From: Flavobacteriaceae bacterium
Lineage (GTDB): Bacteria; Bacteroidota; Bacteroidia; Flavobacteriales; Flavobacteriaceae
Direction: 5' to 3'
Length of the DNA stretch: 64,000 nt
Assembly (NCBI GenBank): GCA_947488595.1
Contig: CANKZI010000007.1
Span: 1-64,000, forward strand
The notes beneath the pieces are model-generated. The model did not search any database. It was not told the origin of the DNA and worked only from the letters and a program-made list of their open reading frames with translations. Positions 25,262 to 34,664 of the stretch are shown in pieces; within the stretch, counting starts at the first letter, position 1, and each line of letters starts with the position of its first letter. Both the position numbers and the translations under genes were made by a program.

Positions 25262-26737
25262 TTATTTAGGTTTGGTTAATGGAAGCGAAACTGTAAAAAT
25301 CGTTCCTACTCCAAATGATGATTCAAAAGTAATTGTTCCTTTATAATTTTCAATAATATTTTTTATAATTCCGAGGCCAAGTCCCATGCCACTCGTTTTT
25401 GTAGTAAATTTTGGTTCAAAAATATGCGCAATATTTTCGGCCTCAATGCCAATTCCATTGTCTTTTACACGAATGACCACTGCATCTTCCTCGGTATTTA
25501 CAGTAACAAGAATTGATTTAACAGCTTGGTTTTCAGGAATAGATTGAATCGCATTTTTGACCAAATTGGTGATGATACGGATCAATTGAGTGCGGTCCAT
25601 TCGGGTGATAATTTCTTTTTCTGCAGCATCGAATTCGATATATTCTTCATTGAAAATATCCAGCGCTAATTCGACAATTTTGACCACATTTAAGGTTTCA
25701 TTTTGCTGTGCTGGCATCGTTGCAAAGTTAGAAAATGCCGAAGCCACAGATGACATTGTATCAATTTGCTGAATCAAAGTGGTCGAGTAATCGTTCATTT
25801 TTTGCTTCGCTTCGGGATCATTTGGATCAAACTTTCGTTGGAAGCTTTGGACCGTCAAACGCATAGGTGTTAATGGATTTTTGATTTCGTGTGCTACTTG
25901 TTTTGCCATTTCGCGCCAAGCTTGTTCCCGCTCACTTTGTGCTAATTTTATTGCGCTTTCTTCCAATTTATCAACCATTCCGTTATAGGCGTTGATCAAA
26001 AGGCTGATTTCGCGACTGCTATCGTCGAGTTCAATTTTTTCGTTTTTTTGATTCAGACTTGTCTCTGTAATTTTATCGGAAATTGATTTTAAAGATTTGG
26101 TAATATAACTCGATAAAAAATAAGCCAAAGCAAATGCAATCAGCAACATAAACGAATAAACCTGCCCTAATCGGATTAAGAAATTTTTTAATTCACGGTC
26201 ATAAAAACCATCATCTTCAATATAGGGAAGGCTCAAAATGCCAAGTGGTTTGAACTTCAAATCTTTGATTTGACTAAAGGAAGAACGGTATTTTTTGCCT
26301 TCAATGTTTTTAATGTCAACATAGCGTTTTTCCATTGATGATTGTACCAAACGCAAAATATAATCTGGAATTGGTGGCGCCGGTGTGTCAATAGAAAAAG
26401 AGCCTTTGGAAGATTTGAGCAGTTGCCCTTTTAGACTATAAATATTGATTTGAAGGGTATGAATATCCGATAGTTCATGGATTTTATCCTTAAAAATAAG
26501 CCTTAAGTTTTCGGGCGTTAGCGGATATGTGGTATTTGAAAGTATATAATTGATGTGTTCTTTAATGGCTTTTTCTTTCCTTTCCAAGCGCTCTTGATGG
26601 TAATCTTTGGCTTCTTTTTTGAATTGAAATATCGAAATTGAGGCCATTAAAACAGAAGCAATCAATGTGAGGACAATCATCGACAGAAAAATTCTTATGC
26701 GAAGTGATATCCGTTTTATTTTGATTGCTTTTAGCAT
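25262..26737 (-). CDS. Orphan sensor histidine kinase
   Basis: 491 residues. A transmembrane helix at about 15-37, an extracytoplasmic sensing region (38-188), a second helix at about 190-210, and a HAMP linker (211-263). Next is a HisKA dimerisation helix with phospho-His283 in VAHEIKNPLTPMRL, and finally HATPase_c with N-box NLVKNAIQSIPE, G1 VKDNGIGIE, F-box FEPKFTTKTSGMGLGLGI. The PLTP after the His is the NtrB/NtrY-type variant. No response regulator gene is adjacent, so the partner is elsewhere. It lies between hemJ and an enoyl-CoA hydratase gene. Confidence 0.92.
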   Translation of the reverse strand: MLKAIKIKRISLRIRIFLSMIVLTLIASVLMASISIFQFKKEAKDYHQERLERKEKAIKEHINYILSNTTYPLTPENLRLIFKDKIHELSDIHTLQINIYSLKGQLLKSSKGSFSIDTPAPPIPDYILRLVQSSMEKRYVDIKNIEGKKYRSSFSQIKDLKFKPLGILSLPYIEDDGFYDRELKNFLIRLGQVYSFMLLIAFALAYFLSSYITKSLKSISDKITETSLNQKNEKIELDDSSREISLLINAYNGMVDKLEESAIKLAQSEREQAWREMAKQVAHEIKNPLTPMRLTVQSFQRKFDPNDPEAKQKMNDYSTTLIQQIDTMSSVASAFSNFATMPAQQNETLNVVKIVELALDIFNEEYIEFDAAEKEIITRMDRTQLIRIITNLVKNAIQSIPENQAVKSILVTVNTEEDAVVIRVKDNGIGIEAENIAHIFEPKFTTKTSGMGLGLGIIKNIIENYKGTITFESSFGVGTIFTVSLPLTKPK

Positions 26738-26738
26738 T

Positions 26739-27293
26739 TTATGATGGATTGCGTTCGCGAATTTTTTTATACAATTTGAACCCCAACATTAAAATTATCG
26801 AAAAAAGAAATATTCCGATAACCCCAAAAATCCAATTCACAGCATTTTTTAAAATGACTAAAAACACAACTGCAAAAAGAATAATTGTGGCACCTTCGTT
26901 CCAAAGACGCATAAAATTGCCGCTGTATTTGATTTCGTCTTTTTGCAATTGATTATAAATTTGATGGCATTTTAAATGGTACAAATACAACACAAAAACA
27001 AAGCCAAGTTTAACGTGCATCCACGGCATTTGCAACCAGGATTTTCCTAATTCTGTAAAAAACAACATCCAAAAAGCAAAAATACTAGCCAATATTGCCG
27101 ATGGCCAAGTAATAATATACCACAACCTATAAGTCATGATTTTGTATTGTTTTTGAAGAATTTCTTTTTCAGGCGAAGGTTTGTCGTTAGCTTCAATTTG
27201 GTACACAAACAACCTAACAATATAAAACAAACCAGAAAACCAAGTTATTACAAAGATGAGGTGAAGCGATTTTATATAGTTGTAGAGTTCCAT
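26739..27293 (-). CDS. hemJ: Protoporphyrinogen IX oxidase HemJ (CopD/UPF0093 family)
   Basis: An inner-membrane, heme-binding oxidase that converts protoporphyrinogen IX to protoporphyrin IX in bacteria lacking HemY or HemG. The 184 residues form four or five transmembrane helices. The first contains the conserved His (KSLHLIFVITWFSGLFYIVR) and the third the pattern WLQMPWMHVKLGFVFVLYLYHLKCH. Location next to hemH, in the same orientation with a 26-base gap, strongly supports the assignment: it makes the direct substrate of ferrochelatase. Confidence 0.87.
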   Translation of the reverse strand: MELYNYIKSLHLIFVITWFSGLFYIVRLFVYQIEANDKPSPEKEILQKQYKIMTYRLWYIITWPSAILASIFAFWMLFFTELGKSWLQMPWMHVKLGFVFVLYLYHLKCHQIYNQLQKDEIKYSGNFMRLWNEGATIILFAVVFLVILKNAVNWIFGVIGIFLFSIILMLGFKLYKKIRERNPS

Positions 27294-27319
27294 TTGCGTC
27301 TTTTTTCTTTGCCCTTTTT

Positions 27320-28336
27320 CTATGTTTTTTGAAAATCTTTAATCCAACCAGCCACTGTTGCGCACCATTCGTCGCCATCGTTCATACACGGAATGGCGCG
27401 AAATTCTTCGCCACCATGAACTTTAAATTCGTGATTGGCTTCCATTGCAATTTCTTCTAAAGTTTCTAAGCAATCCGATACAAAAGCAGGCGTTACTACA
27501 GCCAATTTTTTGATCCCTTTTTCGGGCATTTTATTAACTTCAGTATCCGTGTATGGCGTTAACCACTTGTCGCCCGCCAACCGTGATTGAAAAGTCTGAC
27601 TGTATTTTCCTTCGGGAATTCCGAGGTATTTCACAACTTGTTTTGTGGTTTCATAACATTGGTGGCGATAGCAAAATTCGTGTGCTGGCGACGGTGTGTT
27701 GCAGCATGAACCATCGATTTTGCAATGTGATTTTGTAATGTCGGTTTTGCGAATGTGCCTTTTTGGAATACCGTGGTACGAAAACAACAAATGGTCGTAA
27801 TCATAATCGCCAAGATGGGCTTTTATAGAATTGGACAAGGCGCTGATATAACCTTCTTTATTGTAAAAAGCGGGAACATTGGTAAATTTCATTTCCGGAA
27901 AATGCTTGGCGCGAAGTTCCTCAGCCAGCACTACAATGGTAGTGGTTGATGCCATCGCATGTTGCGGATACAAAGGCATTAGCATTACTTCGTTGACGCC
28001 TTTGTCATGCAGTTCTTGCAAACCTTTTAAAATGGTCATTGTTCCGTATCGCATGGCCAAAACTACAGGAATATCAACTTGTGATTGCACTTTTTTTTGC
28101 ATTCTTTGAGAAATCACAACCAATGGCGATCCTTCATCCCACCAAATTTTAGCATAAGCCGCAGCAGATTTTTTCGGACGGGTTTGCAAAATAATACCTC
28201 GAACCAATAATGCACGTAATAAAAAAGGAACATCTATCACGTATTTGTCCATTAAAAATTCGTCGAGATAAGGTTTAACGTCTTTTGCGGTTGGACTTTC
28301 GGGCGAACCTAAATTTACAAGTAATACTCCTTTCAT
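27320..28336 (-). CDS. hemH: Ferrochelatase
   Basis: Inserts Fe(II) into protoporphyrin IX, the last step of heme synthesis. The 338 residues begin KGVLLVNLGSPESPTAKDVK and contain the iron-binding His segment LLFSYHGIPKRHIR, then the Cys-rich CKIDGSCCNTPSPAHEFCYR. The catalytic Glu region VVTPAFVSDCLETLEEIAME is present. It is upstream of hemJ in the same transcript. The remainder of the heme genes lie on the opposite strand beyond the AraC gene. Confidence 0.96.
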   Translation of the reverse strand: MKGVLLVNLGSPESPTAKDVKPYLDEFLMDKYVIDVPFLLRALLVRGIILQTRPKKSAAAYAKIWWDEGSPLVVISQRMQKKVQSQVDIPVVLAMRYGTMTILKGLQELHDKGVNEVMLMPLYPQHAMASTTTIVVLAEELRAKHFPEMKFTNVPAFYNKEGYISALSNSIKAHLGDYDYDHLLFSYHGIPKRHIRKTDITKSHCKIDGSCCNTPSPAHEFCYRHQCYETTKQVVKYLGIPEGKYSQTFQSRLAGDKWLTPYTDTEVNKMPEKGIKKLAVVTPAFVSDCLETLEEIAMEANHEFKVHGGEEFRAIPCMNDGDEWCATVAGWIKDFQKT

Positions 28337-28466
28337 AGCTGATTTTAATTTTGAGTAAAAGTAATTATTCTTAATTTTTACTTTTTATGATTAACACTTT
28401 TTTATTGATTGTTTGATATACGAAATTGATTGGATGAAATTTCAGAGTAATAAAATCTAAAACTTT

Positions 28467-29339
28467 TTATGTATTTGAATTTATCGACATCAAATATTTT
28501 TTTGGCGTAGTAGCAAATTTCTTTTTAAAGGCCGCAATGAAATGACTTCCGGTACTATACCCAATTTTTAGTCCAACTTCATTGACATTATAGGAGCCGC
28601 TGTCTAATAGCTTTCGGGCAAAATCCATTTTATAATCAAACAAAAACCCATAAACCGTATCGCCATAAATTTGTTTAAAACCCATTTTAAGTTTTTTTAA
28701 ATTCAATCCAACTTGATCTGAAAGTTCTTGTAAACCCGGCGGTTCAGCCATGTTCGCGATAATGATATCTTTTGCTTTCCGAATTTTTAATACATTATCT
28801 TCATCTACTAAAAACGGACATTGCTCTGCATTTGGATCTTCAGTTCGGTTGAAATACAAACTCAAAAGTTCATATCCCTTTCCTTTATAGTATAAGTTTT
28901 TTATTGATGGATGCAAATTATAATGAAACAATTGACTTAAAACAATCGCCATAGAAGGACTAATATTGCCTTCGTTGTAATACTTTTTATCTTTGTTGTC
29001 ATCGCTCAAAAAAGTGATGTAATCGGCTTCGGTAGAAAACAAAGAATGGAATTTTTTAATCGAAATAATTACCGAAATTACCCAAGAATTCGATGCCAAT
29101 TCTAAATTTAATGGCAACTCTTTTTGCGGATTGTACAATAATAAGGAATGCTCTTCTCTCAAATCTATTGCATAGTTACCTTGATTGAAAACAAATTTTG
29201 CCTTTCCTTTAATACCAAAATGAAACTGAATCAACCCTTGGTTTATAGGTCTTTCAAACCTAAAATTATCAGTTCCATCATTCTGAAAACGAATTAAAAT
29301 AAAATCTTCTTCAATTTTTATTATTTCTTGTGAACCCAT
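28467..29339 (-). CDS. AraC-family transcriptional regulator between the two heme arms
   Basis: 290 residues. The C-terminal about 100 residues are an AraC double helix-turn-helix: LQELSDQVGLNLKKLKMGFK, then VNEVGLKIGYSTGSHFIAAF and KKFATTPKKY. The N-terminal part is a beta-rich cupin-like domain with no clear ligand motif. It is divergent from hemA and upstream of hemH, so it is well placed to control the heme cluster; this is inference. This gene position next to hemA recurs in flavobacteria. No cysteine pair suggests an iron-sulfur sensor. Confidence 0.9.
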   Translation of the reverse strand: MGSQEIIKIEEDFILIRFQNDGTDNFRFERPINQGLIQFHFGIKGKAKFVFNQGNYAIDLREEHSLLLYNPQKELPLNLELASNSWVISVIISIKKFHSLFSTEADYITFLSDDNKDKKYYNEGNISPSMAIVLSQLFHYNLHPSIKNLYYKGKGYELLSLYFNRTEDPNAEQCPFLVDEDNVLKIRKAKDIIIANMAEPPGLQELSDQVGLNLKKLKMGFKQIYGDTVYGFLFDYKMDFARKLLDSGSYNVNEVGLKIGYSTGSHFIAAFKKKFATTPKKYLMSINSNT

Positions 29340-29534
29340 AGCGGTATTTTTTCGTATGTTTTTTTGAAAACAATCTTACAATCTATTTAGAATTATTCTA
29401 TATAAGCATTTTATCAAGGCTTGATTTCATTACAAATTTAAAAGAATTTACGTTGTATATACCATTTTTTATTAAAATATCTCGAAGCGATACAAATAGT
29501 CCTTACAGCGTTACTTTAATAAATAGTATAGTCA

Positions 29535-29542
29535 TAATTTTG
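29535..29542 (+). promoter_or_regulatory. -7 box for hemA
   Basis: TAATTTTG at 29535-29542 matches TAnnTTTG and is 25 bases before the hemA start. There is no TTG at the right spacing, which would fit a promoter that needs an activator such as the divergent AraC protein. Confidence 0.45.
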
Positions 29543-29567
29543 TTGGACTTTTAGGGAAAGTGTATCT

Positions 29568-30872
29568 ATGGAGAAAATCAACTTATCAAAACATTTGTAC
29601 TTCTACGCAGTAGGATTGAGCTATAAAAAAGCTGATGCTGTAGTTAGAGGTAAATTCAATTTAGATACAAAAACCAAAACCAATTTACTCGAACAAGCAA
29701 AATCCGAAGGGATTGAAAGTATTATTGTTACTTCAACTTGCAACAGGACAGAGATTTATGGATTTGCTAAACATCCTTTTCAGTTGATTAAATTAATTTG
29801 CGAGAACAGTTTGGGTACAGCCGAAGAGTTTCAAAAAGTAGGTTTTGTATATAAAAGCCAAGAAGCCATTAACCACCTGTTTCGTGTTGCCACAGGTTTG
29901 GATAGCCAAATATTGGGTGATTTTGAAATTATTAGTCAATTGAAGTCAAGTTTCAATGAATCCAAATCATTAGGATTGATTAATACTTTTTTAGACCGAT
30001 TGATCAATTCGGTTATCCAAGCCAGTAAAAAAATCAAAAACGAAACTGAAATAAGTACAGGAGCCACTTCGGTTTCATTTGCATCGGTTCAGTATATTAT
30101 AAAAAACGTTGAAAACATTGGCAATAAAAACATTTTGCTTTTTGGGACTGGAAAAATAGGTAGAAACACCTGTGAGAATTTGGTTAAACATACCAAAAAC
30201 GAACACATTACATTAATTAACAGAACCAAAAATAAAGCAGAAAAATTGGCTGGAAAACTCAATCTTATTGTTAAAGATTACGCTGATTTACACCTTGAAT
30301 TGCAAAAAGCAGATGTTGTCGTAGTTGCCACGGGAGCGCAAAACCCAACGATAGACAAGGCCATTTTGAATCTTAAAAAACCTTTGTTGATTTTAGATTT
30401 ATCGATTCCAAAAAATGTACATGAAAATGTTAGCGATTTGGAAGGTGTTACTTTGATTCACATGGACAATTTATCACAAATGACAGACGACACTTTAGAA
30501 AGAAGAAAACAACATATACCTGCAGCAGAAGCCATTATTGAAGACATAAAATTAGAATTTAATACTTGGATGAACGGCCGTAAATTTGCGCCTACAATCC
30601 ATGCATTGAAAGCAAAATTAAATGACATCAAAGAAAATGAGTTGAATTTTCAACGAAAAAAATTGTCTAATTTTGACGAAGAGCAAGCAGAGATAATCAG
30701 CAATCGCATCATTCAAAAAATTACCAATCATTTTGCCAGCCACTTGAAAGACGAAAACACCTCGGTTGACGAAAGCATCGAATGGATCGAAAAAGTATTT
30801 CAAATTGGATTGGCTACTACAAAAGTAACTACTTCGGTGGTTGAAGAAAAATACGGTATCAAACTATCATAA
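29568..30872 (+). CDS. hemA: Glutamyl-tRNA reductase
   Basis: Reduces glutamyl-tRNA to glutamate-1-semialdehyde with NADPH, the first committed step of C5 heme synthesis. The 434 residues show the catalytic Cys in TSTCNRTEIY, the substrate loop GLDSQILGDFEIISQLKSS, a Rossmann segment (NILLFGTGKIGRNTCENL) and the C-terminal dimerisation helices. It opens the rightward heme operon; hemC follows after 74 bases. The next enzyme, HemL (glutamate-1-semialdehyde aminotransferase), is not in the window. Confidence 0.96.
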   Translation: MEKINLSKHLYFYAVGLSYKKADAVVRGKFNLDTKTKTNLLEQAKSEGIESIIVTSTCNRTEIYGFAKHPFQLIKLICENSLGTAEEFQKVGFVYKSQEAINHLFRVATGLDSQILGDFEIISQLKSSFNESKSLGLINTFLDRLINSVIQASKKIKNETEISTGATSVSFASVQYIIKNVENIGNKNILLFGTGKIGRNTCENLVKHTKNEHITLINRTKNKAEKLAGKLNLIVKDYADLHLELQKADVVVVATGAQNPTIDKAILNLKKPLLILDLSIPKNVHENVSDLEGVTLIHMDNLSQMTDDTLERRKQHIPAAEAIIEDIKLEFNTWMNGRKFAPTIHALKAKLNDIKENELNFQRKKLSNFDEEQAEIISNRIIQKITNHFASHLKDENTSVDESIEWIEKVFQIGLATTKVTTSVVEEKYGIKLS

Positions 30873-30946
30873 ATCAAAAACAAACTTTGCATTTTTTTTG
30901 AGACCAATCAAATTAAAGCAAAGAAATCGTTCAATACAATTAATTT

Positions 30947-31873
30947 GTGGCAGAAAAAACAATAAGAATCGGAACTCGGGATAGTGAACTCGCACTTTGG
31001 CAAGCGCATACTGTCGAAAAACAACTCAATACTTTAGGTTATAAAACCCAAATTGTAGCCGTAAAATCGCAAGGCGACCTGCTTCTCGATAAACCGCTTT
31101 ATGAACTCGGAATCACAGGAATTTTCACTAAAACGCTAGACATCGCAATGATTAATGGTCAAGTTGATATTGCTGTTCATTCGATGAAAGATGTGCCAAC
31201 CGCTTTGCCCATTGGTATTGTGCAAGCGGCAGTATTAGAAAGAGCAAATCCAAATGACATTTTGGTTCATAAAGGAGCACTTGATTTTTTAGATCAAAAC
31301 GGAATTATAGCCACCGGAAGTCTTCGCCGTCAAGCACAATGGTTGCACAAATATCCCAACCACCAAGTCGTTGATTTGCGCGGCAACGTCAATACACGCA
31401 TGCAGAAGTTACATGATAATGAATGGAATGGAGCTGTATTTGCCGCTGCTGGATTAGAGCGAATTCAGCTTTTGCCCGAAAATTTCATCGATTTAAATTG
31501 GATGGTTCCAGCACCAGCACAAGGCGCAATGGTAATTGTGGCCATGCAAAATGACACTTTTTCGAGAGACGCAGTTTCCGAATTGAATGACATTGAAACC
31601 GAAATTTGTACTTATATCGAACGTCAATTTCTAAAAACATTAGAAGGCGGTTGTACTGCGCCTATTGGCGCTTTTGCAAAATACAACGAGACCGAAGATA
31701 CTATTGCTTTTCATGGCGTATTATTGTCAATTGACGGAAAACAAAAATTGGAAATTGAGAAAATAGTACCAATTGAAGAATGGAAAAAATTAGGATTTCA
31801 TTTGGCACAAGAAATTTTAAATAATGGTGGAATTGCGTTGATGCAACAAATTAAAAATGATTTAAAAAAATAA
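30947..31873 (+). CDS. hemC: Hydroxymethylbilane synthase (porphobilinogen deaminase)
   Basis: Polymerises four porphobilinogens into hydroxymethylbilane. The 308 residues begin with GTG at 30947 (MAEKTIRIGTRDSELALWQA), where IGTRDSELALWQ is the family start. Also visible are HSMKDVPTALP, GSLRRQAQWLHKYP and the cofactor-carrying Cys in LEGGCTAPIGAF. No upstream ATG gives a family-like start, so the GTG is chosen. Second gene of the heme operon. Confidence 0.96.
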   Translation: MAEKTIRIGTRDSELALWQAHTVEKQLNTLGYKTQIVAVKSQGDLLLDKPLYELGITGIFTKTLDIAMINGQVDIAVHSMKDVPTALPIGIVQAAVLERANPNDILVHKGALDFLDQNGIIATGSLRRQAQWLHKYPNHQVVDLRGNVNTRMQKLHDNEWNGAVFAAAGLERIQLLPENFIDLNWMVPAPAQGAMVIVAMQNDTFSRDAVSELNDIETEICTYIERQFLKTLEGGCTAPIGAFAKYNETEDTIAFHGVLLSIDGKQKLEIEKIVPIEEWKKLGFHLAQEILNNGGIALMQQIKNDLKK

Positions 31874-31912
31874 ATGATTGGCTTAAATGTGCCAATTTGT
31901 GTATCATAAACA

Positions 31913-32584
31913 ATGACAAAACCAACCAACATATTATCAACTAAAAAGCTTTTGTACAATCAGAGGCAACTTTTGTTGGATGCCAAATTTTCAGTAATTG
32001 AAGAAGATTTTATCGAAACCAAAAGCAAAAATTTCGAATTGTTAAGAGTAAACCACAATCTAATTTTCACCAGTCAAAACGCGGTTCAAAGCATTTTAGA
32101 ACATCCAGAAGCCGAAGATTTAAAAAGTAAAAATGTTTTTTGTGTTGGATTAAAAACAAAAATTGTATTGTCGGAAAATGGATTTAATGTTATTGCTTAT
32201 ACAGGTTATGCCGAAGATTTGGCAGCAATAATTTCATTAATTTATGCAAAAGAAACTTTCACTTTTTTTAGCGGAAATTTGCGCCGAGAGGTTTTACCAA
32301 AAACCTTAAAAGAGAATGGCATCACATTTAACGAAATAGAAGTTTATGAGACCAACTTAATCTCAAAAAAAGCAACAATTAAACCAGATGGAATATTATT
32401 TTTTAGCCCATCAGCAGTCGAAAGCTACTTAAAATTGAACACCATTAAAAACGAAATATGCTTCTGTATTGGAGCAACAACCGCAACGGTATTAGAAAAT
32501 AAAAAAATAAAAAATATTGTAATTGCAAGTACTCCATCCATCGAAAATGTAATTGCAGCAACAATAGAACATTATAACAAATAA
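31913..32584 (+). CDS. hemD: Uroporphyrinogen-III synthase
   Basis: Closes hydroxymethylbilane into uroporphyrinogen III with ring D inversion. HemD sequences are poorly conserved; this 223-residue protein is assigned from size, the weak family pattern (NHNLIFTSQNAVQSIL, FCVGLKTKIVL, ILFFSPSAVESYLKL, CIGATTATVLENKKIKN) and its place between hemC and hemE. The SPSAVESY and IGATTA segments are the most typical. Gap to hemC is 39 bases. Confidence 0.9.
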   Translation: MTKPTNILSTKKLLYNQRQLLLDAKFSVIEEDFIETKSKNFELLRVNHNLIFTSQNAVQSILEHPEAEDLKSKNVFCVGLKTKIVLSENGFNVIAYTGYAEDLAAIISLIYAKETFTFFSGNLRREVLPKTLKENGITFNEIEVYETNLISKKATIKPDGILFFSPSAVESYLKLNTIKNEICFCIGATTATVLENKKIKNIVIASTPSIENVIAATIEHYNK

Positions 32585-32638
32585 AACTTCACGACTTTGT
32601 GACCACCTAAAAACAATTCGTTACTAAAAATAAAAAAA

Positions 32639-33664
32639 ATGATCAAAAACGACTTATTCCTAAAAGCCTTAAAAGGAGAAACTGTGCAACGACCGCCAGT
32701 TTGGATGATGCGTCAAGCCGGAAGGTATTTGCCAGAATTCATAGCCTTGCGCGACAAATATGATTTTTTCACACGTTGTCAAACACCCGAATTGGCTGCC
32801 GAAATTACAGTGCAACCCATTCGCAGAATAGCGCCTGATGCTGCCATTTTATTTTCGGATATTTTAGTCGTGCCACAAGCAATGGGAATCGAGGTTTTAA
32901 TGAAAGAAAGTGTTGGACCATTTTTGCCCAATCCAATTCGCACCATTCAAGATGTCGAAAAAGTCATTGTGCCCGATGTTCACGAAACTCTAGGTTATGT
33001 ATTTGACGCTATCAAATTGACCAAACAAATGCTCAATAACGAAGTGCCGCTGATTGGTTTTGCGGGTTCGCCTTGGACCATTTTTTGTTATGCGGTCGAA
33101 GGAAAAGGCTCAAAAAGTTTTGATACAGCCAAAGGATTTTGTTTTTCACATCCTGAAGCAGCGCATGTTTTATTGCAAAAAATCACCGACACCACCATTT
33201 TATATTTAACAGAAAAAGTTAAGGCAGGTTGCAATGCCATTCAGATTTTTGATTCGTGGGGCGGCATGTTATCGCCAGTTGATTATCAAGAGTTTTCATG
33301 GAAATACATCAATCAAATTGTTGAAGCTTTGGCCGATATTACACCTGTAATTGTTTTCGGAAAAGGATGCTGGTTTGCACTTGGCGAAATGGGAAAAAGT
33401 AAAGCGTCGGCATTGGGTGTCGATTGGACCTGTTCTCCCAGAAATGCGAGGTATTTATCTGGTGGAAATATTACTTTACAAGGCAATTTTGACCCATCGC
33501 GATTGTTGTCGCCGATTCCGACCATCAAAAAAATGGTACATCAAATGATTGACGAATTCGGAAAAGACAAATACGTTGTGAATTTGGGTCATGGTATTTT
33601 GCCTAATATTCCTGTCGATCATGCTATGGCTTTTGTTGATGCGGTGAAGGAGTACAAACAATAG
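32639..33664 (+). CDS. hemE: Uroporphyrinogen decarboxylase
   Basis: Decarboxylates the four acetate side chains of uroporphyrinogen III. The 341 residues contain the N-terminal signature [17 protein letters not shown], the second signature [19 protein letters not shown], and the substrate-binding Asp in [13 protein letters not shown]. Length is normal. It follows hemD and precedes hemF by 35 bases, in pathway order. Confidence 0.97.
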   Translation: MIKNDLFLKALKGETVQRPPVWMMRQAGRYLPEFIALRDKYDFFTRCQTPELAAEITVQPIRRIAPDAAILFSDILVVPQAMGIEVLMKESVGPFLPNPIRTIQDVEKVIVPDVHETLGYVFDAIKLTKQMLNNEVPLIGFAGSPWTIFCYAVEGKGSKSFDTAKGFCFSHPEAAHVLLQKITDTTILYLTEKVKAGCNAIQIFDSWGGMLSPVDYQEFSWKYINQIVEALADITPVIVFGKGCWFALGEMGKSKASALGVDWTCSPRNARYLSGGNITLQGNFDPSRLLSPIPTIKKMVHQMIDEFGKDKYVVNLGHGILPNIPVDHAMAFVDAVKEYKQ

Positions 33665-33699
33665 CTGTCAGCAGACTGCTTTTAGAAAATACGTTTACG

Positions 33700-34602
33700 A
33701 TGAAAGATAAATTCTACAACTACATTCAAAACCTTCAAGACCAAATATGTAATGGATTAGAAGCGGTCGAAGGCAAAGCCCAATTTCGAGAAGACCTTTG
33801 GGATCGACCCGAAGGTGGTGGCGGACGAACACGTGTTATCGAAAACGGAGATACAATTGAAAAAGGCGGTGTAAACATTTCGGCTGTTCACGGAAAATTG
33901 CCCGAAGCCATGCAAAAAATGTTCAATGTTGGTGAAGCCGATTTTTTTGCCTGTGGATTAAGTTTGGTAATTCATCCTAAAAATCCGATGGCACCAACCG
34001 TTCATGCCAATTGGCGTTATTTTGAAATGTATAATGAAAATGGTGAAATAATAAATTCATGGTTTGGCGGCGGACAAGATTTAACACCTTATTATTTGTT
34101 TGAGGAAGATGCGATTCATTTTCACCAGACTTGCAAAACGGCTTGTGACAAACACAATCTTGAGTTTTATCCAAAATTCAAAAAGCAATGTGATGCTTAT
34201 TTTTGGAACGAACACCGCAACGAAGCCAGAGGAATCGGAGGATTGTTTTTCGATTATTGTAAAACCACGGAAGCAATGAAAATAGAAGAATGGTACAATT
34301 TTGTAACCGAGGTGGGTAACAGTTTTTTAGAGGCTTATGTGCCAATTTTAGAAAGAAGAAAAGATTTACCATTTTCCGAAGCACAACGCACTTGGCAAGA
34401 AATCCGTCGTGGACGTTACGTAGAATTCAATCTAGTTCATGACAAAGGCACACTTTTCGGACTCAAAACCAACGGAAGAATTGAAAGTATATTGATGAGT
34501 TTGCCACCACATGTGCAATGGGTTTATGATCATCAACCTGAAATTGGTAGTGAAGAAGAGCGATTGATTAAAGTACTAATAAGACCAATTGATTGGATAT
34601 AA
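33700..34602 (+). CDS. hemF: Oxygen-dependent coproporphyrinogen III oxidase
   Basis: Oxidatively decarboxylates coproporphyrinogen III to protoporphyrinogen IX using O2, so the organism makes heme aerobically by this route. The 300 residues include DLWDRPEGGGGRTRVIENG, the conserved PTVHANWRYFEMY, WFGGGQDLTPYYLFEEDA and ERRKDLPFSEAQRTWQEIRR segments. No iron-sulfur HemN is in the window. A hairpin and 62 bases separate it from hemB. Confidence 0.97.
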   Translation: MKDKFYNYIQNLQDQICNGLEAVEGKAQFREDLWDRPEGGGGRTRVIENGDTIEKGGVNISAVHGKLPEAMQKMFNVGEADFFACGLSLVIHPKNPMAPTVHANWRYFEMYNENGEIINSWFGGGQDLTPYYLFEEDAIHFHQTCKTACDKHNLEFYPKFKKQCDAYFWNEHRNEARGIGGLFFDYCKTTEAMKIEEWYNFVTEVGNSFLEAYVPILERRKDLPFSEAQRTWQEIRRGRYVEFNLVHDKGTLFGLKTNGRIESILMSLPPHVQWVYDHQPEIGSEEERLIKVLIRPIDWI

Positions 34603-34610
34603 AATAATTC

Positions 34611-34648
34611 AACCATTAAGATTCATTAAGCTTAATTTCTTAATGGTT
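34611..34648. terminator. Hairpin between hemF and hemB
   Basis: A perfect 11-bp inverted repeat, AACCATTAAGA (34611-34621) with TCTTAATGGTT (34638-34648), enclosing a further palindrome ATTAAGCTTAAT (34625-34636). An A-run follows on the plus strand rather than a T-run, so termination is doubtful; it may be a processing or stability element inside the operon. Confidence 0.5.
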
Positions 34649-34664
34649 CAAAAAAAGAAGAGAT

